Shown here: positions 9,390 through 18,072 of the stretch, one piece after another
Numbering within the stretch: the stretch's first letter is position 1
Layout: each line of letters starts with the position of its first letter
Assembly: GCA_018058095.1 (NCBI GenBank)
Contig: JAGPCO010000034.1
Span: forward strand, 1 to 59,312
Source of the DNA: Kofleriaceae bacterium
GTDB taxonomy: Bacteria > Myxococcota_A > Polyangia > Haliangiales > Haliangiaceae
DNA length: 59,312 nucleotides
Direction: 5' to 3'
Notes under the pieces: generated by a model
What the model was told of the DNA's origin: nothing
Database searches by the model: none
What the model saw: the letters and a program-made list of their open reading frames with translations, nothing else
Program-made: the position numbers and the translations under genes

Positions 9390-10233
9390 AGTTCGCTCCG
9401 AGGTTGGGCTGGGGGCCACGGGTTGAGGTGCTCCGCCAGGCCACCGTCCGGCCCAGGGTCACGCGTTCGTAGCGGTCGTCGACGCCCTGCAGCGACTCAC
9501 CGCTACCCACGAACAACACGCCATCGCTGCGCAGGACCCGGCGCACGCCGGCCAGGATCGAGCGCTTGGTCTCGAGGTCGAAGTAGATGAGCACGTTGCG
9601 CAGGAACACCACGTCGACCTGGGCCGGCACCGCGGTCCAGGTGCTGATGAGGTTCATCTCGGTGAAGGTCACCATGCGGCGAACGTGGGGCTTGAGCACC
9701 CAGTCGCCGCCCTGCTGCTCGAAGTGCTTGACCAGCATCACCGCCGGCAGGCCGCGGTTGACCTCGAACTGGGTGTAGCGCCCGGCCTTGGCCTTGCTGA
9801 TGGCCTCGCGCGACAGGTCGGTGCCGACGATGCGCACCAGGGGCGCCAGCGCCGGGTGGTGCTCGAGGATGGTCATGGCCATGGAGTAGGCCTCTTGCCC
9901 GGTCGAGGCAGCGGCGCTCCAGATCGTGATCTGGCCGCCGCGCTTGGCCAGGGCCGGCAGGACGTGCTGGCGCAGCGCGTCGAACGGCTGGACGTCGCGC
10001 AGCCAGCTGGTCTCGTTGGTGGTCATGCTGTCGACCACGGCGCGCAGGAGCTCGCCGGCCGGCTGCTTGCGCAGGCGGGCCAGCAGCTCGGCCATGGAGG
10101 GCAGCTCGAGCTCGCGCGCGAGCCGGGTCAGCCGGGTCTCGCACAGGAACTCCTTGCCGGGCTCGAGCACGATCGCCGACTCGCGCCGGACCAGGGTGGA
10201 CAGGAACTGGAAGTCGTCACTCGTGAGGGACAT
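9382..10233 (-). CDS. cheR: CheR-type chemoreceptor methyltransferase
   Basis: A 283-residue methyltransferase. Motifs are TTNETSWLRDVQPFD (the N-T region, with WLR in place of the usual FFR), WSAAASTGQEAYSMAM for SAM binding, and VDVVFLRNVLIYFDLE. The start at 10233 is chosen because homology (SLTSDDFQFLSTLVRRESAI) begins there. It overlaps the 3' end of the truncated cheB by 17 bp. The pairing cheB-cheR is the usual methylation/demethylation couple, but here the CheB partner is broken (see 10217-10657). Confidence 0.92.
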   Translation of the reverse strand: MSLTSDDFQFLSTLVRRESAIVLEPGKEFLCETRLTRLARELELPSMAELLARLRKQPAGELLRAVVDSMTTNETSWLRDVQPFDALRQHVLPALAKRGGQITIWSAAASTGQEAYSMAMTILEHHPALAPLVRIVGTDLSREAISKAKAGRYTQFEVNRGLPAVMLVKHFEQQGGDWVLKPHVRRMVTFTEMNLISTWTAVPAQVDVVFLRNVLIYFDLETKRSILAGVRRVLRSDGVLFVGSGESLQGVDDRYERVTLGRTVAWRSTSTRGPQPNLGANYV

Positions 10234-10657
10234 GGGAGGCTTCCACCTGGGGGCGAAGGGTGGCGAGGAGGCGATGGCTGATGGCGGAGGCGAGGGCCTC
10301 GGGCGGGCCGACCAGGTCGGCCAGGCCGTTGCGGGCCACGGCGCCCGGCATGCCCCAGACGGTCGAGCTGTCCTGGTCCTGCACCATGATGGTGGCGCCG
10401 GCGGTCGCCAGGAGCCGACAGCCATCGAGGCCGTCGACGCCCATGCCGGTCAGGACCACGGCGAGCGCGCGCCCGCCCCAGACCTCGGCGGCCGACTTGA
10501 AGAGCACGTCGACCGCCGGCTTGACCGAGTGGACGAGCGGTCCGTCGTCGAGCACCAGCTCGACCGCGTCGCCGCGCCGGACCACCCGGAGGTGGACGCC
10601 GCCGCGGGCGATGTAGACCACCCCAGGCCGGACCCGCTCGGCGCTGGCCTCGACACG
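10217..10657 (-). pseudogene. cheB: CheB methylesterase, C-terminal half only
   Basis: What remains is the last 146 codons or so of the CheB methylesterase domain: RVRPGVVYIARGG, then HSVKPAVDVLFKSAAEVWGG, then VVLTGMGVDGLDG, which carries the catalytic Asp. The whole receiver domain and the half of the esterase carrying the catalytic Ser and His are missing. Recognisable sequence stops at about 10650-10657, directly against an oppositely oriented fragment of another receiver-domain gene. A GTG at 10621 could start a 134-residue peptide, but it could not be an active esterase. The frame itself is undamaged, so the truncation looks recent or is an assembly join. Confidence 0.85.
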
Positions 10658-10659
10658 CG

Positions 10660-11070
10660 CTGCAGAAGCCGTTCGACGCCTCGGCCATCGACGACTTCCT
10701 CGGTCGCTACTTCGACGCCAAGGACGTCCTGACCCTCGAGGGCAACCTCATCACCGCTTGCAAGGTGAAGACCAAGGACGACAAGGTCGATCGCTACTTC
10801 TCGCGGGCTCGTTCGGTCGCCAAGGAGTTCCTCGAGAAGCTGGCCTCGGCTTGCTACGAGGAGGCCATCGTCGACATGACCGAGATTCCGCTCAAGTCCG
10901 ACAAGCTGGTCCGCATGCTGGTCGACTTCGACAAGGACGCCAAGGGGCTCGGCATCGAGCTGCGCCTGGTCGGGACCCCGGCCCTCAAGCAGGTGCTCGG
11001 CTCCGTCGTCGAGACCGCGTCCATCCCCTTCTTCCCCTCCGTCAACGAGGCGCGCGCCCTCGCGGCGTGA
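10660..11070 (+). pseudogene. Response regulator remnant: end of receiver domain plus STAS-like domain
   Basis: The frame opens with LQKPFDASAIDDFLGRYF, the conserved end of a CheY-type receiver domain (the invariant Lys-Pro and last helix). The phosphorylated Asp and all upstream strands are missing. Next comes about 90 residues resembling a STAS domain (EEAIVDMTEIPLKSDKLVRM...GIELRLVGTPALKQVL...IPFFPSVNEARAL). No ATG with a ribosome binding site exists at the new 5' end; the first in-frame GTG is 10765. The frame is clean to its stop, 15 bp before the HDOD gene. It is the first visible gene of the second chemotaxis cluster. Confidence 0.75.
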
Positions 11071-11085
11071 GCCCGAGGTCAGTCG

Positions 11086-11925
11086 ATGCCGCACCCGGTC
11101 GCCTCCGAACTCGAGCGCATCATCCTCGACCGCATCGCGGCCGACCGGCTGGTGCTGCCGGCGCTGCCGGACATCGCGCAGCGGAGCCTGGGGGTGATGC
11201 GCGACAGCAACTTCCAGCTCGGCGCCCTCAAGACGGTGCTGGCCGGCGATCCGCTGATGGTGGCGTGGATCATGCGCGCGGCCTCGGGCGCGGCCTACGG
11301 CGGCAGCGCGCCCAGCCTCGACCAGGCGCTCAGTCGCCTCGGTGCCCAGAAGCTGCGCGGGGTGATCGTCGAGTTCGCGGCCCGGCAGCTGTTCCGGTCG
11401 CCCGACCGCGACGTCAACGCCGCCACCGCGCGCCTGTGGGAACACTCGGTCGCGGTGGCCCAGCTGGCGCGTGACCTCGGCGCGATGGTCGGCTGCCCGG
11501 ACGCGGAGGGCTGTTACCTGGCCGGCCTCCTGCACGACATCGGCAAGCCGCTGGTGGCGTCGATGCTGCTCGAGGCCGAGCGCAAGCTCGGCAAGGGCAA
11601 GCGGTTCATGCCGCTCGACGACTGGCGCGAGTCGATCGAGGTCACCCACCGCAGCGTCGGGGTGGCGCTGGCCACCAAGTGGGGCCTGCCCGAGCAGGTG
11701 GTGGCCGCGATCCGCGAGATCTCCGACTACGACGGGGGTGAGCGCACCAGCGTCGCCAACGTGGTCCGGCTGGCCAACGCGCTCATCAAGCGCGAGGGCC
11801 TGCCGACCTGGAAGACCGATGAGGCCGACGTCGACGCCATGGTCATGGTCGGCCTGTCGATGCTGGGGGCCGAAGACGAGGTGGCCCGACGGCTGACGAC
11901 GAACGTCCGTGCTCGGCTGGCGTAG
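11086..11925 (+). CDS. HDOD-domain signalling protein
   Basis: A 279-residue HDOD protein (PF08668 type). It has LPALPDIAQRSLGVMRDSNFQLGAL at the start, the long helical core, and AGLLHDIGKPLV with the HD pair kept. The C-terminal part has HRSVGVALATKWGLPEQVVAAI, a standard HDOD/HD-GYP block. HDOD proteins act as non-enzymatic or phosphodiesterase-like output modules and often sit with chemotaxis and flagellar genes. Here it lies between a receiver-STAS remnant and cheA, so it was probably part of that signalling unit. GAGG lies 9 bp before the ATG. Confidence 0.85.
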   Translation: MPHPVASELERIILDRIAADRLVLPALPDIAQRSLGVMRDSNFQLGALKTVLAGDPLMVAWIMRAASGAAYGGSAPSLDQALSRLGAQKLRGVIVEFAARQLFRSPDRDVNAATARLWEHSVAVAQLARDLGAMVGCPDAEGCYLAGLLHDIGKPLVASMLLEAERKLGKGKRFMPLDDWRESIEVTHRSVGVALATKWGLPEQVVAAIREISDYDGGERTSVANVVRLANALIKREGLPTWKTDEADVDAMVMVGLSMLGAEDEVARRLTTNVRARLA

Positions 11926-11972
11926 CCGAGGGAGAAGGTGGCGCGTGGAGGGAAAGGTGCACGGTGGGAGCC

Positions 11973-14231
11973 ATGAGTGACGACGGCCTCGATCTGGAGA
12001 TGATTCCGGAGTTCCTGCAGGAGAGTCGAGAGCACCTCGACCGGATGGAGCAGGACCTGCTGGTCCTCGAGCGTGATCCGACGGCGTCGGCGCCGATCCA
12101 CTCGATCTTTCGCGCCATCCACACCATCAAGGGCACCGCCGGCTTCCTCGGGCTGGCCCGGCTGCAGCGCCTGGCCCACAACGGCGAGCACCTGCTGTCC
12201 CGCCTGCGAGACGGCCGGGTCACGCTGACCGCGGTGACCACGTCGCTCCTGCTCGAGCTGTGTGACCTGACCCGGGCCGCGCTCACGCACATCGAGGAGC
12301 ACCACGCCGAGAGCACGGCCGACCACGATGGCCTCATCCACCGGCTGGCCGCGGCGGCCGAGCCGGCCCCGGCCCCAGCCCCGGCCCCGGTCGCCGGGCC
12401 GGACGCCGCCGTGGCGGCGCCTCGGACGGTCGCGGTCGCCGCGTCGGCGCCGAGCGAGCCCGCGCCACCGCCGGCGCCGGGCCCGGCGGCGGTCACCGCG
12501 CCGGCCGGCGACGCCGCGCCGCCCAGCCCGCCGGCCCCGGTCGCGAAGACCGCCACGTCGCCGGACCGCGGGCCTGGTCACGCCGGCGGTCACGCCGCCG
12601 ACGCCAGCGTGCGGGTCGACACCACGCTGCTCGACGACCTGGTCGACCTGGCCGGCGAGCTGGTGCTGGCGCGAAGCCGGCTGGGCCAGTTCGCCCGGTC
12701 GTGGGCCGATCCGGTCCACGTCGCCACCTGGCAGCGGCTGTGCGCGATCTCGACCCGGCTGCAGGAGCAGGTGATGAAGACCCGGATGCAGCCGATCGGC
12801 ACGGGCTGGTCGAAGCTGCCCCGGACCGTGCGCGACCTGGCCGGCGCGTGTGGCAAGCAGGTCCGCATCGAGCTCGAGGGCCAGGACACCGAGCTCGACC
12901 GCGGCCTGATCGAGGCGATCCGCGACCCGCTGACCCACGTCCTGCGCAACGCGGTCGACCACGGCATCGAGCCGCCGGCGACGCGGGTCGCCGCCGGTAA
13001 GGCGGCCGAGGGGGTGATCACGCTGCGCGCCTTGCACGACAGCGGCAACGTGGTGATCGAGATCCGTGACGACGGCGGCGGGGTGCGAGCCGACCGGGTC
13101 CGGGCCAAGGCGATCGAGCGTGGGCTGATCGACGAGGTCGGCGCCGCGGCGATGACCACCGCCGAGCTGCAGCAGCTGGTCTTCCTGCCCGGCTTCTCGA
13201 CCGCCGAGGCGGTCACCGCGGTGTCCGGGCGCGGCGTCGGCATGGACGTGGTGCGCTCCAACATCGAGAAGATCGGTGGTGTGGTCGCCTTGACCTCGCG
13301 CGAGGGGGCCGGCACCGACATCCGCATCACGATCCCGCTGACCCTGGCCATCCTCCCGGCCCTCGTCGTCGAGGCCGGGGCGCAGCGCTACGCGATCCCG
13401 CAGGCGGCGCTGCGGGAGCTGGTCAAGATCGGTGGCGACCGCCCCCTCGAGCGGGTGCACGACGCGCTGGTGTTCCGGCTGCGCGAGCGGCTGATCCCGG
13501 TGGTCGAGCTGGCGCCGGCGCTGGGCGGCCCGGCGGCCAGCGCGCCCGGCCTGCTGCTCATCGTCGAGTCCGACGGCGTGCTGTTCGGGCTCGCGGTCGA
13601 TGGCTATCACAACACCGAGGAGATCGTCGTCAAGCCGCTCGATCGCCACGCCCGAACCCTCGGCAGCTATGGCGGGGCCACCATCCTGGGCGATGGCAAG
13701 GTCGCGCTCATCCTCGACGTGCGCGCGCTGGCCCGGGCCAACCGCATCGCCGCGCGCACCGGGTCGGTCGCGCCCGCGGCGGCGGCGTTGGCCGGGCTGG
13801 TGCCCGAGGCCGAGGCCGGGGCAGGGCCGGAGTCGCTCATCCTCATCCGTCAGGGCGACGGCGGGCGGTACGCCGTCCCGCTCGCCTCGATCGAGCGCAT
13901 CGCCGACGTGGCGGCCGAACAGATCGACCGCAGCGGCGGTGGCGAGGTGGTCCTCCTGGGCGGCGAGGTGGTGCCGCTGGTCCGGCTCGGAGACCTCCTG
14001 CACGTCGGCAGCGTGGCCGGCGACGGGCCGATCAAGCTCCTGGTCTGCGCGGGCGCGCACCGGGTCGGGGTGGTGGTCGACGCGGTCGAGGACGTGGTGC
14101 AGGAGTGCGCCTCCGTCGCGGGTGGTCCGGACGGGCGCACCCCGGCCATCCTGTGCGGCGACCGCGTCATCGACGTGCTCGACCCCCGGGTGCTGCTGGC
14201 CGCGCGGGCCGGCCAGGAGGCGTGGTCGTGA
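11973..14231 (+). CDS. cheA: CheA histidine kinase with two C-terminal CheW-like domains
   Basis: A 752-residue kinase. The N-terminal HPt carries His50 (AIHTIKGTAGFLGL). An Ala/Pro-rich linker of about 90 residues has no P2 domain. Dimerisation helices, then the ATPase domain (VLRNAVDHGIEPP, RDDGGGV, GRGVGMDVVRSNIEKIGG) follow. Two tandem CheW-like domains close the protein, the first from about ALVVEAGAQRYAIPQAAL and the second from about SLILIRQGDGGRYAVPLASIERI; one is usual. GGGAG precedes the ATG at 11973, preferred over an in-frame GTG at 11964. Its stop overlaps the GTG of cheW (GTGA). Confidence 0.93.
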   Translation: MSDDGLDLEMIPEFLQESREHLDRMEQDLLVLERDPTASAPIHSIFRAIHTIKGTAGFLGLARLQRLAHNGEHLLSRLRDGRVTLTAVTTSLLLELCDLTRAALTHIEEHHAESTADHDGLIHRLAAAAEPAPAPAPAPVAGPDAAVAAPRTVAVAASAPSEPAPPPAPGPAAVTAPAGDAAPPSPPAPVAKTATSPDRGPGHAGGHAADASVRVDTTLLDDLVDLAGELVLARSRLGQFARSWADPVHVATWQRLCAISTRLQEQVMKTRMQPIGTGWSKLPRTVRDLAGACGKQVRIELEGQDTELDRGLIEAIRDPLTHVLRNAVDHGIEPPATRVAAGKAAEGVITLRALHDSGNVVIEIRDDGGGVRADRVRAKAIERGLIDEVGAAAMTTAELQQLVFLPGFSTAEAVTAVSGRGVGMDVVRSNIEKIGGVVALTSREGAGTDIRITIPLTLAILPALVVEAGAQRYAIPQAALRELVKIGGDRPLERVHDALVFRLRERLIPVVELAPALGGPAASAPGLLLIVESDGVLFGLAVDGYHNTEEIVVKPLDRHARTLGSYGGATILGDGKVALILDVRALARANRIAARTGSVAPAAAALAGLVPEAEAGAGPESLILIRQGDGGRYAVPLASIERIADVAAEQIDRSGGGEVVLLGGEVVPLVRLGDLLHVGSVAGDGPIKLLVCAGAHRVGVVVDAVEDVVQECASVAGGPDGRTPAILCGDRVIDVLDPRVLLAARAGQEAWS

Positions 14232-14659
14232 GCCGCTACTGCACGTTCTTCGTCGCCGGCCACCTGCTCGGGCTGGAGGCGACCCGGGTGGTCGAGGTGG
14301 TCCCCCTGCGCGAGGTCACGCCCGTGGTCGGGGCCGGGGCGCACGTGCGTGGGCTCATCAACCTGCGCGGGCGCATCGTCACCTGCCTCGATCTGGCCGA
14401 GCTGCTCCGGTTCCCGGCGCGAGGGACTCCCGCGATCGCCATGGTGGTCGAAGATCATGGCAGCGTCACCGCCCTGGCCGTCGATGCCATGGATGACGTG
14501 CTCGAGATCGCAGACGAGACCCTCGAGCCAGCCCCCAGCAACGTCGACCCGGCCCGCGCCCGCCAGCTGGTCGGGACCGCGCGCCTGCCGACCCGCCTGC
14601 TCCTGATCCTCGACGTCCAGCGCGTGCTGGACGACTCCACCCCGGTCCAAGAGGTCTAA
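14228..14659 (+). CDS. cheW: CheW coupling protein
   Basis: A 143-residue single CheW domain. It contains YCTFFVAGHLLGLEATRVVEVV, VRGLINLRGRIVTCLDLAELL and VTALAVDAMDDVLEI. The GTG at 14228 overlaps the TGA of the second cheA, so the adaptor is translationally coupled to the kinase it bridges. It differs clearly from the CheW at 5979-6497 and probably serves the receptor at 15955-17658. Confidence 0.92.
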   Translation: MSRYCTFFVAGHLLGLEATRVVEVVPLREVTPVVGAGAHVRGLINLRGRIVTCLDLAELLRFPARGTPAIAMVVEDHGSVTALAVDAMDDVLEIADETLEPAPSNVDPARARQLVGTARLPTRLLLILDVQRVLDDSTPVQEV

Positions 14660-14665
14660 GCCAAG

Positions 14666-15031
14666 ATGCGAGCACTGGTGATCGACGACTCCCTGGTCAT
14701 GCGCAAGATGATCGGCAAGATCCTCAAGCAGGTCGGCTACGAGCCGACTGACGCCAAGAACGGGGAGGATGGCCTGGCCGTGCTCGCAGCCGGTGGTGTC
14801 GACCTGTGTATGGTCGACTGGAACATGCCGGTCATGGACGGCCTGGCCTTCATCAAGGCGGTCCGGGCCGACCCGCGCCACGCCGGTCTGCCGGTCGTGA
14901 TGGTGACGTCCGAGGCCGAGGCCGAACGGGCGGCCGAGGCGATGGCGGCCGGCGCGACGGCGTACATCGTCAAGCCGTTCGACGCCGACACCGTGCGCGG
15001 CACGCTGCAGGGCCTGGGCGTCGCGGCCTGA
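14666..15031 (+). CDS. cheY: CheY-like single-domain response regulator
   Basis: A 121-residue stand-alone receiver domain. Acidic pocket Asp7/Asp8, phospho-acceptor Asp51 (CMVDWNMPVMDG), Thr81 and Lys103 (YIVKPFD) are all present. It lies 6 bp after cheW and upstream of cheR, so it should receive phosphate from the CheA at 11973-14231. It has no output domain and is expected to act on the flagellar switch or another chemotaxis partner. Confidence 0.93.
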   Translation: MRALVIDDSLVMRKMIGKILKQVGYEPTDAKNGEDGLAVLAAGGVDLCMVDWNMPVMDGLAFIKAVRADPRHAGLPVVMVTSEAEAERAAEAMAAGATAYIVKPFDADTVRGTLQGLGVAA

Positions 15032-15057
15032 CGGTGTGAGCGCGACGAGTGGCTGGC

Positions 15058-15087
15058 CAGGGGACGAGGGACGAGGGACGAGGGACC
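15058..15087 (+). repeat. Period-7 purine-rich repeat at the cheR ribosome binding site
   Basis: The leader just before the cheR ATG reads GGGACGAGGGACGAGGGACG and on to AGGGACC, a GGGACGA heptamer repeated three times plus a partial copy. Each unit offers a GAGGG Shine-Dalgarno-like core. Loss or gain of units would keep a binding site but alter spacing. Confidence 0.6.
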
Positions 15088-15951
15088 ATGACCATCACCG
15101 ACGACGATCGCCAGTTCCTGCTCGGGTTCGTGCGCCGGCACGCGGCGCTGGCGATCGAGCCGGCGCAGGAGTACCTGCTGGCGACCCGGCTGGCCCCGGT
15201 CCTGGCGCAGCATCAGCTGCGCGGCCTTCCGCAGCTGGTGGCGCGGCTCCGGGTGGTCACCTCGACCGATCCGCTGGTTCGTGACCTGACCGACGCCCTC
15301 ACCACCAACGAGACAAGCTTCTTCCGCGAACCGCACGTGTTCGACGCCCTCACCTCGGACGTGCTGCCGAGGTTGGCCCGGGCTCGCCCCGGGCGCAGCC
15401 TCACGTTGTGGAGCGCGGCCTGCTCGAGTGGACAGGAGGCGGTCAGCCTGGCCATCGCCATTCGCGAGCGGGTGCCGGACCTGACCGGCTGGCGGGTCCG
15501 GATCGTCGGCTCCGACCTGTCCTCGCGGATGGTGGCGCGGGCCAAGGCCGGCCGCTTCACCGCGGCCGAGGTCCGCCGCGGCCTGCCACCCGACCTGCTG
15601 GCCCGCTACTTCGTGCCGATCCCGGCCGGCGCGGCGTCCGGTCCCGGTGAGTACCAGGTCCGGCGCGAGCTGCTGGGGGAGCTCGAGTTCCACCCGGGGA
15701 ACCTGCTGACCGACCCCGGCCCGGCTGGCGGCTACGATCTCGTGCTGCTGCGCAACGTGCTCATCTACTTCGATGACGGGGCGCGCCGGCGCGTGCTCGA
15801 CAACGTGCTGCGCGGCCTGGCCGCCGACGGGGCGGTGGTGCTGGGCGCCTCGGAGCTCACCACCCACTCCGAGCTTGAATTTGTCCGAAGTGGCCGAATC
15901 GGCCTGTACCAGCCACGACGAAGGTTGCCGCGGAGCGCGGAAGGAAGGTGA
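15088..15951 (+). CDS. cheR: CheR-type chemoreceptor methyltransferase
   Basis: A 287-residue methyltransferase, third of the window. It has ALTTNETSFFREPHVFD, WSAACSSGQEAVSLAIAI for SAM binding and YDLVLLRNVLIYFDDG. The start at 15088 is preferred because the upstream in-frame residues are translated from a heptamer repeat. It ends 3 bp before the receptor gene, implying co-expression with that receptor. No cheB accompanies it in this cluster. Confidence 0.92.
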   Translation: MTITDDDRQFLLGFVRRHAALAIEPAQEYLLATRLAPVLAQHQLRGLPQLVARLRVVTSTDPLVRDLTDALTTNETSFFREPHVFDALTSDVLPRLARARPGRSLTLWSAACSSGQEAVSLAIAIRERVPDLTGWRVRIVGSDLSSRMVARAKAGRFTAAEVRRGLPPDLLARYFVPIPAGAASGPGEYQVRRELLGELEFHPGNLLTDPGPAGGYDLVLLRNVLIYFDDGARRRVLDNVLRGLAADGAVVLGASELTTHSELEFVRSGRIGLYQPRRRLPRSAEGR

Positions 15952-15954
15952 GTC

Positions 15955-17658
15955 ATGAGGTCCATCAAGTCGCTGTTGCAGGTGTTGACGTTGGCGACCG
16001 GCCTGGTCATCGCCGGGGTGGTCGCCCTGGCCGTGTGGCGGCTCGAGGTGATGAGCGGCGAGGTGGAGGCCGCGCACCAGCGCGAGGTCGCCGCCGACGC
16101 CTTCGCGCAGCTCGACATGATGCATGACGCCCTGCGCGGCGACGCGCTGGCGGCGATGCTGGCCCCGGACGCCGTCGCGGTGGGCGAGGCCAAGGCCTCG
16201 GCCGAGAGCCACGGCGCTTGGATGGAGCGGGCCGCGAGCAGCTTGGCCGCCGCCAGGTTGCCGGCGGCGGCCCGGCGCGCCCTCGACGAGGTGCGCCCGC
16301 GCCTGACCGGCTACATCCAGGCCGTCAGCGCCACCATCGCCGCCGCCGGGACCGATCGCACCGCGGCCATCGCCCGGCGGCCGGCCCTGGAGTCCGAATA
16401 CGCCGCCCTGGAGGGACCCAACCGGGCCATCGGCGAGCTGCTGGTCCCGCCCGACGCCGAGCTCGCCGGCGCGGTCGCGTCGGCAGGGCGGACGCGCAAC
16501 CTCCTCCTGGTGATCGGCGTGGTCGCGGTGCTGGCCCTGGTCATCGGTGGCGCCATCGTCGGCCGACGCCTGGTCCGCGGCGTCGGACGCACGGCGGCCA
16601 TGCTCGACCTGCTCGCCCGCGGCGAGGTCGGCAAGCGGCTCGAGGTCGACGACGACAGCGAGGTCGGGCAGATGATGCGCTCGCTCAACGCGACCCTCGA
16701 CCAGCTCGAGGGGGTGCTGACCGAGATCGACGCCGCCGCCGGCAAGCTCAACTCGACGTCGGCGCAGATGCAGGGCTTCGCTGGCGAGCTGACCGACAAC
16801 AGCGAGCGCACCCTGCAGAAGAGCGGCAGCGCCTCGGCCGCGACGTCCCAGGTGTCCGCGTCGGTCCAGACCGTGGCGGCCGCGACCGAGGAGATGGCCG
16901 CCACCATCCGCGACGTGGCGCGCAACGCCCGCGAGGCGGCCCGGGTCGCGACCTCCGCGGTGGGGATCGCCGAGAGCTCGAACGCCAGCATCGGCCGCCT
17001 GGGCGCGTCGTCGGTCGAGATCGGCGCCGTGGTCGACGTCATCACCAAGATCGCCGAGCAGACCAACCTGCTCGCGCTCAACGCCACCATCGAGGCCGCG
17101 CGCGCGGGTGCGGCCGGTCGCGGCTTCGCCGTGGTGGCGACCGAGATCAAGGAGCTGGCCAAGCAGACCGCGATCGCGACCGAGGAGATCCGGGCCAAGA
17201 TCACCAGCATCCAGCGCGAGACCACGGCGGCGGTGGGTGACATCGAGCAGATCGGGCAGGTCATCCGGCAGATCGACGGCATCCAGCAGTCGATCGCCAC
17301 CGCGGTCGACGAGCAGGCCACCGTGACCGGAGAGATCGGCCGATCGATCGCCGAGATCGCGGTCTCGGCCAACAGCATCGCCAGCGAGGTCTCGACCGCG
17401 ACCGAGGCGGCGCGGGACAGCGCGCGGCTGGCCGGGCGGGCCGGAGGGGCCGCGGGCGAGCTCGACGGTGTGTCCGGGCGGTTGACCCGCGCCATCGGCC
17501 GCTTCCGCCTGCGCACGCGCGACCACACCGGGGCGATGCCGATCAGCGCCGGCGAGGAGCCGGTGGTCGAGGGCGTCAGCGGGCCGATCGAGGTCGTGTA
17601 CGGGGAGCGGCGCAAGGTGCGTCGTCCGGCCCCGGGCCGCGGCCGCCCGCACGCGTGA
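15955..17658 (+). CDS. Transmembrane methyl-accepting chemotaxis protein
   Basis: A 567-residue receptor. TM1 spans about residues 9-28, a periplasmic helical domain spans 30-180, and TM2 is about 182-204 ([20 protein letters not shown]). A HAMP domain follows, then the signalling coiled coil with tip [20 protein letters not shown] and [19 protein letters not shown]. The tail is basic ([16 protein letters not shown]) and has no NWETF-type pentapeptide. The tip differs from the receptor at 3859-5982, consistent with each receptor using its own CheA/CheW set. The ligand is unknown. Confidence 0.93.
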   Translation: MRSIKSLLQVLTLATGLVIAGVVALAVWRLEVMSGEVEAAHQREVAADAFAQLDMMHDALRGDALAAMLAPDAVAVGEAKASAESHGAWMERAASSLAAARLPAAARRALDEVRPRLTGYIQAVSATIAAAGTDRTAAIARRPALESEYAALEGPNRAIGELLVPPDAELAGAVASAGRTRNLLLVIGVVAVLALVIGGAIVGRRLVRGVGRTAAMLDLLARGEVGKRLEVDDDSEVGQMMRSLNATLDQLEGVLTEIDAAAGKLNSTSAQMQGFAGELTDNSERTLQKSGSASAATSQVSASVQTVAAATEEMAATIRDVARNAREAARVATSAVGIAESSNASIGRLGASSVEIGAVVDVITKIAEQTNLLALNATIEAARAGAAGRGFAVVATEIKELAKQTAIATEEIRAKITSIQRETTAAVGDIEQIGQVIRQIDGIQQSIATAVDEQATVTGEIGRSIAEIAVSANSIASEVSTATEAARDSARLAGRAGGAAGELDGVSGRLTRAIGRFRLRTRDHTGAMPISAGEEPVVEGVSGPIEVVYGERRKVRRPAPGRGRPHA

Positions 17659-17688
17659 CGCCAACGTCCAGCCGCCACGAGGTCCGCC

Positions 17689-18072
17689 ATGACACGCATC
17701 CTCATCGTCGACGACTCGTCCAGCATCCGCATGCACCTGTCGCAGGTGCTCGGCAAGGCCGGCTACGCCGTGGTCCAGGCCATCGATGGCGTCGACGCCT
17801 TGACCAAGCTGGAGCCCTGCCCGGACGTGGTCCTGTGCGACGTCAACATGCCGAGGATGGACGGGCTCGAGTTCCTCGAGCACCTCCGCCGCGACCCGCG
17901 CTGGCGGCGCCTGCGGGTGCTGATGTTGACGACCGAGGGTGACCCGGCCCTCATCGCCCGGGCCCGGCAGCACGGCGCGTCCGGCTGGATCGTCAAGCCG
18001 TTCGAGTCCACCGCCTTGCTCGGCGCGTTGAGCAAGCTGGTCGGGCCGGCCGGGGCCGACGCGGTCCGGTGA
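17689..18072 (+). CDS. CheY-like single-domain response regulator
   Basis: A 127-residue receiver domain with Asp8/Asp9, phospho-acceptor Asp51 (VLCDVNMPRMDG), Thr81 and Lys103 (WIVKPFE). It is the second CheY-like protein of the cluster. It sits between the receptor and the soluble receptor-like protein, and its stop overlaps the GTG of the latter. Which of the two CheY proteins binds the flagellar switch and which acts as a phosphate sink cannot be told from sequence. Confidence 0.92.
   Translation: MTRILIVDDSSSIRMHLSQVLGKAGYAVVQAIDGVDALTKLEPCPDVVLCDVNMPRMDGLEFLEHLRRDPRWRRLRVLMLTTEGDPALIARARQHGASGWIVKPFESTALLGALSKLVGPAGADAVR

Noticed and set aside
10660-10665. CTGCAG (PstI site) exactly at the cheB/receiver junction
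   Set aside because: A six-base site at a breakpoint could suggest a cloning chimera, but a single site is easily found by chance and nothing else shows a cloned origin.
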